Source of the DNA: Candidatus Altimarinota bacterium
GTDB taxonomy: Bacteria; Patescibacteriota; Gracilibacteria; UBA4473
Assembly: GCA_023143095.1 (NCBI GenBank)
Contig: JAGLIF010000008.1
Location: 1-64,000, forward strand
Direction: 5' to 3'
Length of the DNA: 64,000 nucleotides
Shown here piece by piece: positions 41,451 to 50,154 of this stretch (the stretch's first letter is position 1; the number at the start of each line of letters is the position of its first letter). Position numbers and translations under genes: made by a program. Below the pieces are notes generated by a model, which saw only the letters and a list, made by a program, of their open reading frames with translations, was not told the DNA's origin and searched no databases.

Positions 41451-43863
41451 AAGTTTTTATAACACTAGTTTCCTTTCTTTTAAGAATGTTTATAATGTCT
41501 TGGTGAGGTCTAATAAGAGTTCGAGGGCGTTTAGCTACTCCGTTTACTGTGACAGTTACTTTATATTTGATTTTGTTTTTATCAATTTTTAATATTTCTT
41601 GTTCTACCTTGTTTCCCTTTCTACTGACGGTAGAAATAATATCTCCTTTTTTCAAATCTTTAAGTGTTGGTTTTTTTGGCAATAGAGGTGTGATTTGTTT
41701 CTCCAATTTTGTTTTTGTTCGATTTAACAATTTAAGTCGTAGTTTTTTTATAGGATGATACCACTTAATAGTTCCTAGATCGTCAATCTTTGTCTGAACA
41801 TCAGTAAGTTTTTTTCTTAAATTTGCTAGTTTTTCAGCAGGAGTTTTTGGTTTTCGCCATTTTTCCCAAGTTTTTCTGAAAAAGTTTTTTCCTTTTGGAG
41901 CAGTAGCAGGAGTTTTTGGCGTTTTTTGCCACCATCTCTTTTTTGGAACATTAGTATCAATTTTTCGAAGTTGTTTTTGAATGGTTTCAATAGCTGTTTG
42001 TAGATTTGTATTTGTAATATCTTTAGACAGTGCCTTACTCCCTTTATCAAACATTCCTCGAAGAACATTTATATCAAGCGTTTCAATAGTTCCAGTTTTT
42101 GTTTTTGAAATTATATCTTTTACTGTGTAGCTTTTGGAAAGATTCCATTGTGCTTTTAACAGCTTTGATCTAGTCTGTTTCATTATTTTTAAGCTTTCTT
42201 TTGCTGCGTTAAGTTTTGTTCCAATGGAACCTGCTTTTTCAGCATTTTTTTGAAGTTGTGTTGAGTATTTTTTTTCTAATTTTGAAATTTTACTTCGCTG
42301 TTTTCTGATATCATGTGTCGTTTGGGTAGTTGCTTTTTTTAATTTTGCTATGCGTTTATCAAAAGGGGATTTAAATAAATTTTTTATTCCTTCCCATCCT
42401 TTTTTTAGTCCATTTCCTATCAATTTAGTTGGAGTTTTAATAATTTTCATTCCAATATTGGAAGTGTTTTTGATAAATTTAGAGTTTTTTAAATTGGTGA
42501 AAATTTTTCCCACACCTGTTTTGACACTTTTAGTAACACCAATGGTTTTTGTGCCTACTTTACTCAAAATCTTTGTTGTTTTTAAAGCGTTAACAGCTCC
42601 TCCAAGAAATATCATTTCAGAAAGAATAGCAAGAGAATCAAATGTTGCAGAAGCCAATCCTTTTTCTCGATATACGGCAGAAAAATTATTAGATATTTTT
42701 TGGTAAGTAGACGGCATTACAAGTCGAGCGAGACCTGGAATTTTAACCCAGCTTTGTCCAGGACGAAGATTTATTCCAATCATATCTAGAAGAGCTGGGT
42801 GTTGTATCCAACTGCCTCCATCTGGCTTAATATTAATTCCAATGAGTGATGGTAGAAGTTCAGCAGTCCGTTCAAGTCCGTAGAGACCACTTGTTAAAAC
42901 CGAGATTCCTCCAATAAAACCGCCCTGTTCTAGAGCATTAGTGAGTGTTCCTCCGCTTAGTTTTCCCACCCAGCTATGTTTATTTATTTCAGTTGCTCTG
43001 TGTGAAAGATGCTGGGCTATTTCAGAACTTTGTTCTGTTTTGAGTGCTTCAAAAAAATCTGCAATAGCTTTTTGTTTATCAGGGGAGAGATTTTTCCAAC
43101 TGCTTTTAACACCTAAAACTTTAAACATTTCATTTATATTAAATGTGTCACCCTCGGTTCCATTCAAAAAGAAATCATCACCTTTTTCTTCAATGGTATT
43201 CCAAAGCTCTTTAGTGTTCATACTAATTGAAGAGAATGTGTCTTTGAGGGTAGAAAGATGGGTTGTTACTCCAGAAGGAAGATTTTCATAATTTATATCT
43301 GTCCATTTATCGAAATTTACTTTTGTAGGAGAAGGAATGGTAGAAAGTGGAGGTGAAATAGGAGCCGCTGTTTTAGGTGGAGTTGTTTTAGGTAGAATAG
43401 GTGCCACTGTTTTAGGTGGAGAAGGAGTTACTTTTTTAGGTAGAACAGGAACTACCGTTTGAGACGGAATAGAAATTATTGCAGCAGGAGTTACGATTTT
43501 TTCTTTCCCTGAAACAATAATTTTATTTCCTTCCATCCAGACATATTCACCAGGGTAGATGAGGTTGGCTTTGATGAGGGGGGATTTTCGGTTATTCTTT
43601 TTCGTATCACGATATTCTACCACTGCGTTCCAGTCGAGTTTTCCAGTAAGACCTTTGAAAATAGCTCCTAAGGTGTCTCCTCGTTGAACCTGCCGGGATT
43701 TTTTTTCGGGAGACTTCTTTTTTTCGGCTTCAAGCTCTTGGGCTAGGGCATTCTGGGCTTTTCTAGACCAGATTTTCGCATCACGCATTTCTTTCCCCCA
43801 ATTGGCGGATGTATCTACCTCTGAGTTTATGACTTCAGAACCGATATGATTTTGTGGTGTCAT
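41443..43863 (-). CDS. Large LysM-like multidomain protein of unknown function
   Basis: 806 residues, very basic. A LysM-like segment (VQRGDTLGAIFKGLTGKLDWNAVVEYRD... NLIYPGEYVWMEGNKIIV) lies at about residues 58-118. A proline-rich linker with repeated VxPxLPKxxxPxxPK follows to about 185. A middle region contains a near repeat (IGINIKPDGGSWIQHPALL, then IGINLRPGQSWVKIPGLA). The second half is a lysine-rich helical coil region. The C-terminal 60 residues (LKDLKKGDIISTVSRKGNKVEQEILKID) look like a small beta barrel. There is no N-terminal signal peptide. A cell-wall or scaffold role is possible. Confidence 0.7.
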   Translation of the reverse strand: MTPQNHIGSEVINSEVDTSANWGKEMRDAKIWSRKAQNALAQELEAEKKKSPEKKSRQVQRGDTLGAIFKGLTGKLDWNAVVEYRDTKKNNRKSPLIKANLIYPGEYVWMEGNKIIVSGKEKIVTPAAIISIPSQTVVPVLPKKVTPSPPKTVAPILPKTTPPKTAAPISPPLSTIPSPTKVNFDKWTDINYENLPSGVTTHLSTLKDTFSSISMNTKELWNTIEEKGDDFFLNGTEGDTFNINEMFKVLGVKSSWKNLSPDKQKAIADFFEALKTEQSSEIAQHLSHRATEINKHSWVGKLSGGTLTNALEQGGFIGGISVLTSGLYGLERTAELLPSLIGINIKPDGGSWIQHPALLDMIGINLRPGQSWVKIPGLARLVMPSTYQKISNNFSAVYREKGLASATFDSLAILSEMIFLGGAVNALKTTKILSKVGTKTIGVTKSVKTGVGKIFTNLKNSKFIKNTSNIGMKIIKTPTKLIGNGLKKGWEGIKNLFKSPFDKRIAKLKKATTQTTHDIRKQRSKISKLEKKYSTQLQKNAEKAGSIGTKLNAAKESLKIMKQTRSKLLKAQWNLSKSYTVKDIISKTKTGTIETLDINVLRGMFDKGSKALSKDITNTNLQTAIETIQKQLRKIDTNVPKKRWWQKTPKTPATAPKGKNFFRKTWEKWRKPKTPAEKLANLRKKLTDVQTKIDDLGTIKWYHPIKKLRLKLLNRTKTKLEKQITPLLPKKPTLKDLKKGDIISTVSRKGNKVEQEILKIDKNKIKYKVTVTVNGVAKRPRTLIRPHQDIINILKRKETSVIKTST

Positions 43864-43997
43864 ATTATCTTACAATAGTACCACAAAACAGGCTGAAAAG
43901 CAAGTATTTTAAAAGGTAAATTAGTTGTTTGTGTAGTTTAATTCTGAAGGTTTTTTTTCTACAAAAGGAGGTAATTCAAAAAATCTAATCTAAAGGT

Positions 43998-44025
43998 TTG
44001 ACATTTCTTCAAAATTACGAAAAAT
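43998..44025 (+). promoter_or_regulatory. Likely promoter of ntpA
   Basis: TTGACA (43998-44003), 16-base spacer, AAAAAT (44020-44025). This matches the promoter of ntpK in both boxes and spacing. It shows how subunit A could still be expressed despite being cut off from the rest of the operon. Confidence 0.5.
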
Positions 44026-44100
44026 CCCCTTGATGAAGATTCTAGAGAAAGTAGTAAGTCTCTAGATCAAACAAAGTAAAATCTTAAATTAATTTCAGTG

Positions 44101-45861
44101 ATGTCAGAAAAAACTCCAGTTATCGTAAAAGTATCCGGTCCGTTGGTGGTGGCAGAAAACATGAGAGATGCGAAAATGTATGAAGTAGTCCGAGTTGGAG
44201 CAGAGAAATTGGTTGGAGAGGTTATTCGACTAGAGGATGGAAACGCTTCGATTCAAGTATATGAAGAAACAGCTGGTGTTGGACCAGGGGAGCCAGTGAT
44301 ATTGACAGGAAAAACCTTGTCAGTAGAACTTGGTCCGGGGCTTTTGGAGTCTATTTATGACGGAATACAAAGACCGTTAGCAGTATTGGAAGAAGAATCA
44401 GGTCATTATATGAGAAGAGGAATTGATGCACCAGGACTTGATCAAACGAAAAAGTGGGATTTTGTGCCAGTAGCGTCTAAAGGTGATAAGATTTCAGAAG
44501 GAGATACGCTTGGAACTGTTCAGGAAACAACATTGATATTGCATAAAGTCATGGTGCCGGTAGGAATCATAAATGCAACGGTTGAAAAAATAGAAGCTGG
44601 ACATTTTAATGTAACGGAAACTATCGCAGTGCTGAAGGATGAATTAGGGAAGATACATGAAGTATCGATGCGTCAATATTGGCCAATTCGGAATGCAAGA
44701 AAGGCAAAAGCTAAACGGATTCCAGATGAACCGCTAAAAACAGGATGTCGATCTATCGATATGTTTTTTCCATTGGTAAAAGGTGGGGCAGCTTGTATTC
44801 CTGGACCATTTGGTTCTGGAAAAACAGTAACACAACAAGGGTTGGCGAAATACTGTGATGCGCAAGTGATTATTTATATTGGATGTGGAGAGAGAGGAAA
44901 CGAGATGACAGAAGTATTGAATGAATTTCCGCACTTGATTGATCCAAATACCAAAGAGCCATTGATGAAACGAACAGTGATGATTGCGAACACTTCGAAT
45001 ATGCCAGTAGCAGCGAGAGAAGCGTCTGTATATACAGGAATTACAATTGCTGAATATTATCGAGATATGGGATATCATGTAGCGCTTATGGCGGATTCGA
45101 CTTCCAGATGGGCTGAAGCGATGCGAGAAATGTCAGGACGACTGGAAGAAATGCCAGGAGAAGAAGGTTATCCAGCGTATTTGGGATCAAAAACAGCGGA
45201 ATTTTATGAACGAGCTGGATCTGTGGAATGTTTGGGGTCAGAAGGAAGATTGGGATCGCTTACGGTTATTGGAGCTGTGTCGCCTCCAGGAGGAGATCTT
45301 TCTGAGCCAGTTAGTCAAAATACTCTTCGAGTAACAAAAACTTATTGGGGATTGGATGCAAAATTGGCATATCAACGACACTTTCCAGCGATTAACTGGT
45401 TGAAATCTTATTCATTGTACATACCAAATATTGAAAAATATCAGAAAGAGAATGTGGCAGCAGATTATTGGACAGTTCGAGAAACAGCGATGTCGCTTTT
45501 ACAGGAAGAATCAAAATTAGAAGAAATTGTAAAATTGGTAGGACCAGATGCTTTGTCAATTCGAGAAAAATTGGTGCTTTTGGTCTCTAAATCAATTCGA
45601 GAAGATTATTTATATCAAGATGCGTTTAGTCCATCTGATGCGTATATTATTCCACAGAAACAATATCAAATGGTAAAAACAATTGTTTCTTTTTACCATG
45701 AAGGAATGAAGTTGGTAGATCGAGAAGAATTTGATTTTACAAAAGTATTGGAATTACCAGTGATTGAAAAAATTGCAAAACTTAAAGAATTACCAGCAGA
45801 TGATATTCTGGCTTTTGAAAACATTCGAGACGAAATTGCAAAAAATTTGGCTACTTTTTAA
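44101..45861 (+). CDS. ntpA: V/A-type ATPase catalytic subunit A
   Basis: 586 residues from ATG 44101 (the adjacent GTG at 44098 would add one). The P-loop GPFGSGKTVTQQ is at residue 235. Other catalytic landmarks are CGERGNEMTEVLNEFP, ADSTSRWAEAMREMSGRLEEMPGEEGYPAYLGS, SVSPPGGD-like GAVSPPGGDLSEPVSQNTLR and INWLKSYSLYI. The non-homologous insertion of V/A-type A subunits is present before the P-loop. Intact. In other genomes it is followed by subunits B and D; here the next genes are an FKBP and a restriction system. Confidence 0.97.
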   Translation: MSEKTPVIVKVSGPLVVAENMRDAKMYEVVRVGAEKLVGEVIRLEDGNASIQVYEETAGVGPGEPVILTGKTLSVELGPGLLESIYDGIQRPLAVLEEESGHYMRRGIDAPGLDQTKKWDFVPVASKGDKISEGDTLGTVQETTLILHKVMVPVGIINATVEKIEAGHFNVTETIAVLKDELGKIHEVSMRQYWPIRNARKAKAKRIPDEPLKTGCRSIDMFFPLVKGGAACIPGPFGSGKTVTQQGLAKYCDAQVIIYIGCGERGNEMTEVLNEFPHLIDPNTKEPLMKRTVMIANTSNMPVAAREASVYTGITIAEYYRDMGYHVALMADSTSRWAEAMREMSGRLEEMPGEEGYPAYLGSKTAEFYERAGSVECLGSEGRLGSLTVIGAVSPPGGDLSEPVSQNTLRVTKTYWGLDAKLAYQRHFPAINWLKSYSLYIPNIEKYQKENVAADYWTVRETAMSLLQEESKLEEIVKLVGPDALSIREKLVLLVSKSIREDYLYQDAFSPSDAYIIPQKQYQMVKTIVSFYHEGMKLVDREEFDFTKVLELPVIEKIAKLKELPADDILAFENIRDEIAKNLATF

Positions 45862-45873
45862 TTTAAAATAAAC

Positions 45874-46386
45874 ATGAAAAAATTATTACCACTATTTGTT
45901 TGTACCTTTTTACTTTTTGGGTGTGAAAAAGAGGAAGAATCACAAATAGCATCAGAAGATGTAATTGTAGAAAAAGATGAAAGCGTAGAATTGGTTTTTG
46001 AAGAGGCTGAAACTAATATAGATTCTAATAATGAAAAAATGACAACTGAAAAACAAGTAACCGAACTAAAAATAGAAATCTTGAAGGAGGGAACAGGAGA
46101 AGAAGCAAAAAAAGAAGACAATCTTAAAATGCATTATACAGGAACTCTTATGGATGGAACAAAATTTGATTCAAGTGTGGATCGAGGAACTCCTTTCAAT
46201 TTCACTCTTGGTGTAGGACAAGTAATTGCAGGTTGGGATGAAGGAATTGTTGGGATGAAAGTAGGTGAAAAACGAAAATTAACTATTCCATATTCTATGG
46301 CATATGGAGAAATGGGATATCCACCTGTTATTCCAGCGAAAGCGATATTGATTTTTGATATAGAATTGATTGAAATCGTGAAATAA
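45874..46386 (+). CDS. FKBP-type peptidyl-prolyl isomerase, lipoprotein
   Basis: Speeds cis-trans isomerisation of proline bonds in exported proteins. 170 residues: signal peptide [17 protein letters not shown] with a lipobox Cys at residue 17, an acidic linker (about 18-65), then a complete FKBP domain ([81 protein letters not shown]). The active-site aromatics and the VIAGWDEG and IPPNATL-like region are kept. Starts 12 bases after ntpA and is probably co-transcribed with it. Confidence 0.94.
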   Translation: MKKLLPLFVCTFLLFGCEKEEESQIASEDVIVEKDESVELVFEEAETNIDSNNEKMTTEKQVTELKIEILKEGTGEEAKKEDNLKMHYTGTLMDGTKFDSSVDRGTPFNFTLGVGQVIAGWDEGIVGMKVGEKRKLTIPYSMAYGEMGYPPVIPAKAILIFDIELIEIVK

Positions 46387-46396
46387 CCTAAAGCCT

Positions 46397-46507
46397 AAAG
46401 TCCGGACTTGGAAACATCTGCCCTCATGCCCGCGAAGGCGGGTATCCATTTGATTTTATAAAAAATGTCTTCCCGTTCTTGAAACGGGATCTACGATTTT
46501 TTGTCTT
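46397..46507. repeat. Repeat cluster: family A variant, C and B
   Basis: AAAGTCCGGACTT (46397-46409) is a family A-like palindrome with TCCGGA in place of TTCGAA. Family C follows at 46421-46447 (GCCCGC/GCGGGT) and family B at 46465-46507 (CCCGTTC/GAAACGGG). This cluster separates the ATPase/FKBP genes from the type I restriction operon. Confidence 0.7.
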
Positions 46508-46617
46508 CAAGTTGAAACGCACAAGTTCTCAATAGTATTGCATTTCGAGGTGTTGAAATAATCTGGAAAAGAATCGTATTTTTTTGGTAATTTTGTAAAC
46601 TTTTTTTAACGAATTTA

Positions 46618-46636
46618 TTTATCAGAGTTTCCTTAA
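46618..46636. repeat. Family D right end before hsdM
   Basis: TTTATCAGAGTTTCCTTAA, 9 bases upstream of the hsdM start codon. The equivalent sequence lies at the same short distance upstream of hisA and the CDF gene. Confidence 0.55.
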
Positions 46637-46645
46637 AAATTAACT

Positions 46646-48097
46646 ATGTTTGAACAATCATTTAAAAATATCGACAACATTCTTCACACTGATTCTGGAT
46701 GTGGAACAGAGCTTGATTATGTGGAACAAACTTCTTGGATTTTGTTTTTGAAGTATCTTGATGATTTAGAAGAAACAAAAAAAGCAGAGAATCAGCTTGC
46801 AGGGAAAGAGTATGAATATATTTTAAAACCAGAATATCGATGGGACATGTGGGCATGTCCAAAAACTGATGATGATAAGCTGGATCATCATAAAGCACTT
46901 GATGGAGATGATTTGAAAGAGTTTGTGAATGATGAGCTTTTTCCATATTTAAAACAATTTCGATCAGAAGAGCCAAACACTATTGAATACAAAATTGGGG
47001 AAATTTTTCATGAACTCAAAAATAAAATTTCGAGTGGATATAAACTTCGAGAAATTTTGAATACTGTTGATAACATGCATTTTCGTTTGTATGAAGAAAA
47101 ACATGAACTTTCTCATCTCTACGAAGCAAAAATTGCTAAAATGGGAAATGCTGGACGAAATGGAGGAGAGTATTATACACCTCGTCCGCTTATTCGTACG
47201 ATTGTAAAAGTTGTTGATCCTAAAATTGGAGAGACTATTTATGATGGTGCTTGCGGAAGTGCTGGGTTTTTAGTTGAGGCTTTTAGTTTTTTGACACAAA
47301 ATCAAGTACAATTTTCATCAAGTCAGATGGCTACGCTACAAAATGAAACTTTTTATGGGAAAGAAATAAAATCTCTTGCCTACATTATTGGAATAATGAA
47401 TATGATTCTTCATGGTGTAGAAGCTCCAAACATTCGGCATATGAATACGCTTGCTGAAAACATAAACGATATTCAAGAAAAAGATCGTTACGATATTATT
47501 TTAGCAAATCCTCCTTTTGGTGCAGGTATTGGAAGAGAAATACAACAAAACTTTCCTATAAAAACAGGGGAAACAGCGTCTTTGTTTCTTCAGCATTTCA
47601 TCAAGATTCTCAAAGCAGGAGGGAAAGCAGGAATTGTTATTAAAAATACTTTTTTGAGCAATACAGATAATGCTTCCATTGCGATTCGTAAACTTTTACT
47701 AGAAAATTGTAATTTGCACAGTGTTTTAGATTTACCAGGGGGAGCATTTACGGGGGCAGGGGTAAAGACGGTGGTTTTGTTTTTTAAAAAAGGTGAATCA
47801 ACTAAAAAAGTTTGGTTTTATCAATTGAATTTAGATAGAAATCTAGGAAAAACAAATCCGTTAAATGAAAAAGATTTAGCGGAATTTGTGGAATTACAGA
47901 AAGACAAAAAAGATTCTGAAAATTCTTGGAGTGTTGATGTGGCTGATTTGGATGAATCTACTTTTGATTTATCGGTGAAGAATCCGAACAAGAATGATGA
48001 GGTGGTTTTGAGAGAACCTAAGGAGATTTTGGAGGAAATTGCGGAGTTGAATCGGGAAAGTGGGGAGGTTTTGAGGGAGATTAGGAAAGTTGTTTAA
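46646..48097 (+). CDS. hsdM: Type I restriction-modification methyltransferase subunit
   Basis: N6-adenine methyltransferase subunit of a type I system. The N-terminal helical domain (residues 1-150, EYVEQTSWILFLKYLDDLE-like) is followed by EYYTPRPLIRTIVKVVDPKIGETIYDGACGSAGFLVEA, where GACGSAGF is the SAM-binding motif. The catalytic motif is ILANPPFGAG. The end (LDESTFDLSVKNPNKNDEVVLREPKEILEEIAELNRESGEVL) is typical. 483 residues. First gene of a five-gene operon; the next gene starts 9 bases later. Confidence 0.95.
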   Translation: MFEQSFKNIDNILHTDSGCGTELDYVEQTSWILFLKYLDDLEETKKAENQLAGKEYEYILKPEYRWDMWACPKTDDDKLDHHKALDGDDLKEFVNDELFPYLKQFRSEEPNTIEYKIGEIFHELKNKISSGYKLREILNTVDNMHFRLYEEKHELSHLYEAKIAKMGNAGRNGGEYYTPRPLIRTIVKVVDPKIGETIYDGACGSAGFLVEAFSFLTQNQVQFSSSQMATLQNETFYGKEIKSLAYIIGIMNMILHGVEAPNIRHMNTLAENINDIQEKDRYDIILANPPFGAGIGREIQQNFPIKTGETASLFLQHFIKILKAGGKAGIVIKNTFLSNTDNASIAIRKLLLENCNLHSVLDLPGGAFTGAGVKTVVLFFKKGESTKKVWFYQLNLDRNLGKTNPLNEKDLAEFVELQKDKKDSENSWSVDVADLDESTFDLSVKNPNKNDEVVLREPKEILEEIAELNRESGEVLREIRKVV

Positions 48098-48106
48098 CTT
48101 TGAATT

Positions 48107-50149
48107 ATGATTAAAAATACGACATTTACAGATAAAAGTATTGATCAAATAGGACTTCCAAAGGACTATAAAAAGGCTATATCTGAATATATTAGAAATG
48201 GTTTTGAAGCAGGAGCATCAAAAATAGAAATCAATTTTTCTGGGAATACAACGGGTTTTATTGAGAAATTTGAAATAAAAGATAATGGGAAAGGCATAAA
48301 TTTTAATTTGTTGGATAAATATTTTGGAAGATTATTGGATTCTCATAAACAAAAAGATAAGACCTCTTCTGAAATTCATGGTGGAAAAGGTAAAGGACGA
48401 TTATCGTTTCAAACTTTTTCAAGTAGGGCTAAATGGAAAACTGTATATAAACATAATAAAAACTTTTTTGAGTATACGATTGTGGTTGATAGCAAGAATA
48501 GGAACAAATATGATGATGGATTAGCAGATGAAAAAAGAACTCCACCTAAAAGTGAAATAAAACAAACGGGGACAACTGTTGTATTTGAGAATATTAAAAA
48601 TATTACACTTGATGAGTTAAGCTCTTATGAGCTGAAAAATTTTTTAAATTATAAATTTGGTTGGTTTTTATTACTAAATAAAGAAAAAAATTATCAAATA
48701 TCTATAAATGGGATCAACATTGATTATGAAAGTATTATTGCGGATTTGGTAGAAACGGAAGAAGAAATAGAAGGATTCAATTTTCAAATAAACTATATAC
48801 GTTGGGATAATAAAATTGGAGAAAATGCACTTTACCACTTCTTAGAGGTGTATTCATTGATTGGAGAAAAGCATCGAGAAAATACTGGGTTTAATAAAAT
48901 AGGAGGGGGCGCATATGGTTTTTATCATAGTGTTTATATAAAAAGTGATTATTTTGAAACCTTTCATCTTGCTGAAAATCAAGAAGAACAAGGGAATTTA
49001 CTAAAAAATCATAATCAACATGAAAAAACTTATAAAAAATTAAAAATATTTTTGAATAAATTTTTAAAAGAAAAAAGAAATGACTTTTATCGACTTGGTG
49101 CTAATAAAAAAATCAAAGAGTTTGAAGAAAAAAAAGTATTTCCAAAGTTTGCTGATAATAAATATGACCAAGAGCGGAGGAATGATTTTGCAACTGTATT
49201 CAGAGAAATATATTTGTTAGAACCAATAGTTTTTCAAAATTTAAAACCAATTCAAGAAAAATCTTTACTAGGAATGCTTAATCTTTTATTAGATTCAAAT
49301 GAAAGAGAAAATGTCTTAACTATTGTTGATGGCTTTGTTTCAAATATGGATGCAGATGGACGAAAAAAATTAGCAGAAATCTTAAAAAAGACAAGTTTTA
49401 ATAATATCGTTAGGACTATAAAATTAATAGAAGGCAGGTTTGAATCTATTGAAGTGTTAAAGCGACTTGTTTTCGACCTTAAAGAATTTACAAATGAAAG
49501 AGATCATATTCAAAAAATTATAGAAAATAATTATTGGTTGTTTGGGGAACAATTTCACTTAACTGGTGCGGATGAAAAGTTTGAAATAATGTTAAATAAT
49601 TATATGGCATTTTTAGAAGGAAATCCGACTAAGATAGAAAAGAAAAAATTCAAAGTTGATAAAATAAATAAGAATAGAAGACCAGATATTTTTCTTTGTA
49701 GACAACAGGATCTACCTAGTCCCAAAAGTAATGATGAAAGTATTGAGGAAAATATTATAGTTGAGCTAAAGAGACCGACTGTTCATATTGGTATGGAACA
49801 ATATCGACAAATTGAAGACTATATGAATTTCATCATTAACGAGGATCAATTTAATAGTGAATTAAGGCAATGGAAATTTTATATAATAGGGAATAGAATA
49901 GAGAAAGAGGTTAAACAAAAATATAAAAGTTTTGAAAAAGAGGGGAAAAAATTTCTTGTAAATAAAGTGGAAAATTATGAAATTTATGCCGTATCATGGG
50001 ATGATCTTTTTCAATCATTTAAAAGTCGACATAAATATCTATTGGATAAATTAAATTTTGATAAACAATCAATTAACGAAGAGTTAAAATCAAAAGGGGT
50101 AGATTTCAGTAAAATTGGATCAGATAAGTTATCAAAATTAATAACTTAA
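48107..50149 (+). CDS. GHKL ATPase fused to a PD-(D/E)xK nuclease domain, within the type I RM operon
   Basis: 680 residues. The N-terminal GHKL (Hsp90/MutL/MORC-type) ATPase has the Mg-binding helix EYIRNGFEAGAS (Glu27, Asn31), the DNGKG motif (59-63) and the glycine-rich lid HGGKGKGRLS (91-100). The C-terminal domain (about 500-680) carries RPDIFL (Asp527) and VELKRPT (Glu553, Lys555) followed by EQYRQIEDY, a Shedu/DUF4263-like nuclease pattern. It lies between hsdM and hsdS, 5 bases before hsdS. MORC-like GHKL proteins linked to RM systems are known in general. This fused nuclease may act on invaders that escape the type I enzyme, but that is inference. Confidence 0.82.
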   Translation: MIKNTTFTDKSIDQIGLPKDYKKAISEYIRNGFEAGASKIEINFSGNTTGFIEKFEIKDNGKGINFNLLDKYFGRLLDSHKQKDKTSSEIHGGKGKGRLSFQTFSSRAKWKTVYKHNKNFFEYTIVVDSKNRNKYDDGLADEKRTPPKSEIKQTGTTVVFENIKNITLDELSSYELKNFLNYKFGWFLLLNKEKNYQISINGINIDYESIIADLVETEEEIEGFNFQINYIRWDNKIGENALYHFLEVYSLIGEKHRENTGFNKIGGGAYGFYHSVYIKSDYFETFHLAENQEEQGNLLKNHNQHEKTYKKLKIFLNKFLKEKRNDFYRLGANKKIKEFEEKKVFPKFADNKYDQERRNDFATVFREIYLLEPIVFQNLKPIQEKSLLGMLNLLLDSNERENVLTIVDGFVSNMDADGRKKLAEILKKTSFNNIVRTIKLIEGRFESIEVLKRLVFDLKEFTNERDHIQKIIENNYWLFGEQFHLTGADEKFEIMLNNYMAFLEGNPTKIEKKKFKVDKINKNRRPDIFLCRQQDLPSPKSNDESIEENIIVELKRPTVHIGMEQYRQIEDYMNFIINEDQFNSELRQWKFYIIGNRIEKEVKQKYKSFEKEGKKFLVNKVENYEIYAVSWDDLFQSFKSRHKYLLDKLNFDKQSINEELKSKGVDFSKIGSDKLSKLIT

Positions 50150-50154
50150 TACTA

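Noticed and set aside
45862-46645. ATPase subunits B and D hidden behind ntpA
   Set aside because: The sequence after ntpA encodes only an FKBP lipoprotein and then repeats. No second P-loop-like or coiled-coil D subunit frame is present on either strand.
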